Shown here piece by piece: positions 4,537-5,212 of a DNA stretch of 5,212 nucleotides (within the stretch, counting starts at the first letter, position 1; each line of letters opens with the position of its first letter). Origin of the DNA: an uncultured Clostridia bacterium (GTDB lineage Bacteria; Bacillota; Clostridia; TANB77; CAG-508). Under the pieces are notes generated by a model. That model was not told where the DNA came from and made no database searches. It saw nothing but the letters and a program-made list of their open reading frames with translations. Where the stretch lies: NCBI GenBank assembly GCA_934162925.1, contig CAKPJR010000072.1, forward strand, positions 1 to 5,212, given 5' to 3'. The translations under genes and the position numbers were made by a program.

Positions 4537-4890
4537 ATGTATAGAAGATATATGCAAACAAGATCTTGTTGCTCTTGCAATAATAGTTGTAAAGAAGATA
4601 ATCAAGATTTGTTAGATGATACTTGTGAATATGTTCAAAATACTATGGATGTAAGTGATTCATGCGAATGTGGATTTGATGAAGAAGACAAATTATTTCC
4701 AACAAATCCAATGTTTGCTCAAAGCTATGTGCCATGGCAAACAATGGATAAAACTTTTACTCCATGCGTTGGACTAAAAATGGGAACAATATTTCCAGAA
4801 TTAGTAAGTCCATATATGCCGGGCCAATCTATGGAAGAAATTGAATATATCAGAAGAACAAATAATATAGGAATGGGGTGTAACAAATGA
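4537..4890 (+). CDS. cotJA: Spore coat-associated protein CotJA
   Basis: This 117-residue protein is the first of the cotJ operon, whose products join the inner spore coat. Residues about 58-107 are the recognisable CotJA core: AQSYVPWQTMDKTFTPCVGL, then GTIFPELVSPYMPGQ and the helix EEIEYIRR. The N-terminal 50 residues are an extension relative to the 82-residue B. subtilis protein and are Cys-rich, with Cys at 11, 12, 14, 18, 30, 43 and 45; two more are at 77 and 115. Disulfide cross-linking or metal binding in the coat is an inference. GGAGG (4525-4529) lies seven bases before the ATG. The stop overlaps the cotJB start (ATGA). Expression should be confined to the mother cell during sporulation. 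Confidence 0.9.
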   Translation: MYRRYMQTRSCCSCNNSCKEDNQDLLDDTCEYVQNTMDVSDSCECGFDEEDKLFPTNPMFAQSYVPWQTMDKTFTPCVGLKMGTIFPELVSPYMPGQSMEEIEYIRRTNNIGMGCNK

Positions 4891-5192
4891 CAGATTCTAA
4901 AGAATGTAAATGCGAAGAAAATAGAAACAATAATTGTGAAAGAGATATGAGAAGGCAAGAAATGATAAATCAAATTAAAAGTTTAGATTTTGCAATTATA
5001 GAATTAGGGTTATATTTGGATACACATCCAGACGACCAAAGAGCCTTGTGTATGCATAGAGAATACTGCAAACAAACAAAAGATTTAAAAGATAAATACC
5101 AAAAAATGTATGGGCCACTAACAATTTTTTACCCATGTAACAAATGGAGATGGTTAGAACAACCATGGCCTTGGGAAAGGGGGAATTATTAA
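4887..5192 (+). CDS. cotJB: Spore coat protein CotJB
   Basis: This 101-residue protein is the second of the cotJ operon. Residues about 25-79 carry the CotJB core: a helix MINQIKSLDFAIIELGLYLD, then the hallmark THPDD (46-50), a second helical stretch, and YGPL (75-78). The Trp-rich tail (W87, W89, W94, W96 in KWRWLEQPWPWE) is also typical. Cysteines at 7, 9 and 17 in the N-terminal extension, plus 55, 61 and 84, echo the Cys-rich start of the neighbouring CotJA. The G-rich site GGGGTG (4875-4880) lies six bases before the ATG. The gene overlaps both neighbours by a few bases, which indicates coupled translation and balanced amounts of the coat partners. Confidence 0.92.
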   Translation: MTDSKECKCEENRNNNCERDMRRQEMINQIKSLDFAIIELGLYLDTHPDDQRALCMHREYCKQTKDLKDKYQKMYGPLTIFYPCNKWRWLEQPWPWERGNY

Positions 5193-5212
5193 TGTGGACT
5201 TATAATAAAGTA
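5192..5212 (+). CDS. cotJC: Start of cotJC (manganese catalase-like spore coat protein), cut by the window end
   Basis: ATG at 5192-5194 overlaps the TAA of cotJB by one base. It is preceded by AAAGGGGG (5176-5183) at an eight-base distance. Only seven codons are visible, reading MWTYNKV, similar to the MW-aromatic start of CotJC proteins. The identification rests mainly on the conserved cotJA-cotJB-cotJC order. CotJC belongs to the manganese catalase family. Confidence 0.75.

Noticed and set aside
1..5212. CRISPR array, tRNA, rRNA, insertion sequence or attachment site
   Set aside because: I saw no regularly spaced repeats, cloverleaf, rRNA-like stretch, transposase or terminal repeats with target duplications.

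Overview
The window is AT-rich and codes in the style of a low-GC endospore-forming Firmicute, most likely a Clostridia member: Arg is mostly AGA, Ile often ATA, Shine-Dalgarno sites are strong, and the start of a cotJ spore-coat operon is present. The sequence does not allow a genus to be named.

Layout from left to right: (1) 1-158, the 3' end of a gene resembling the ImmA/IrrE (HigA C-terminal-like) family. (2) 159-699, a 541-base region with no credible protein gene but rich in signals: a hairpin terminator, a candidate Spo0A box, a consensus sigma-A promoter, two tandem transcript modules that begin with a shared 28-nt sequence and each end in a terminator-like hairpin, and a long inverted repeat touching the Shine-Dalgarno of the next gene. 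(3) 700-1039, a sortase relic. Its N-terminal half and a C-terminal scrap lie in different frames, as after an out-of-frame internal deletion. (4) 1064-1093, a good promoter, then a tight cluster: a Wzz/YveK-type transmembrane modulator (1128-1844), a BY-family tyrosine kinase (1841-2680), a PHP-type phosphotyrosine phosphatase (2695-3417) and a membrane-anchored protein with two cadherin-like beta-sandwich domains (3440-4423), closed by a strong terminator (4454-4489). (5) 4500 onward, cotJA, cotJB and the first seven codons of cotJC, behind a possible sporulation-type promoter.

How the genes fit together: modulator, kinase and phosphatase form the phosphorylation cycle that controls capsule or exopolysaccharide polymerisation and export in Firmicutes. 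The modulator recruits and activates the kinase at the membrane, the kinase phosphorylates its tyrosine cluster, and the phosphatase reverses this. No glycosyltransferase, flippase or polymerase gene follows; a surface protein does. Either the polysaccharide genes lie elsewhere or the triad serves another target. The cotJ genes are a separate sporulation unit.

The most interesting parts are the 357-699 leader and the sortase deletion scar. Nothing in the coding regions is an obviously new protein system.
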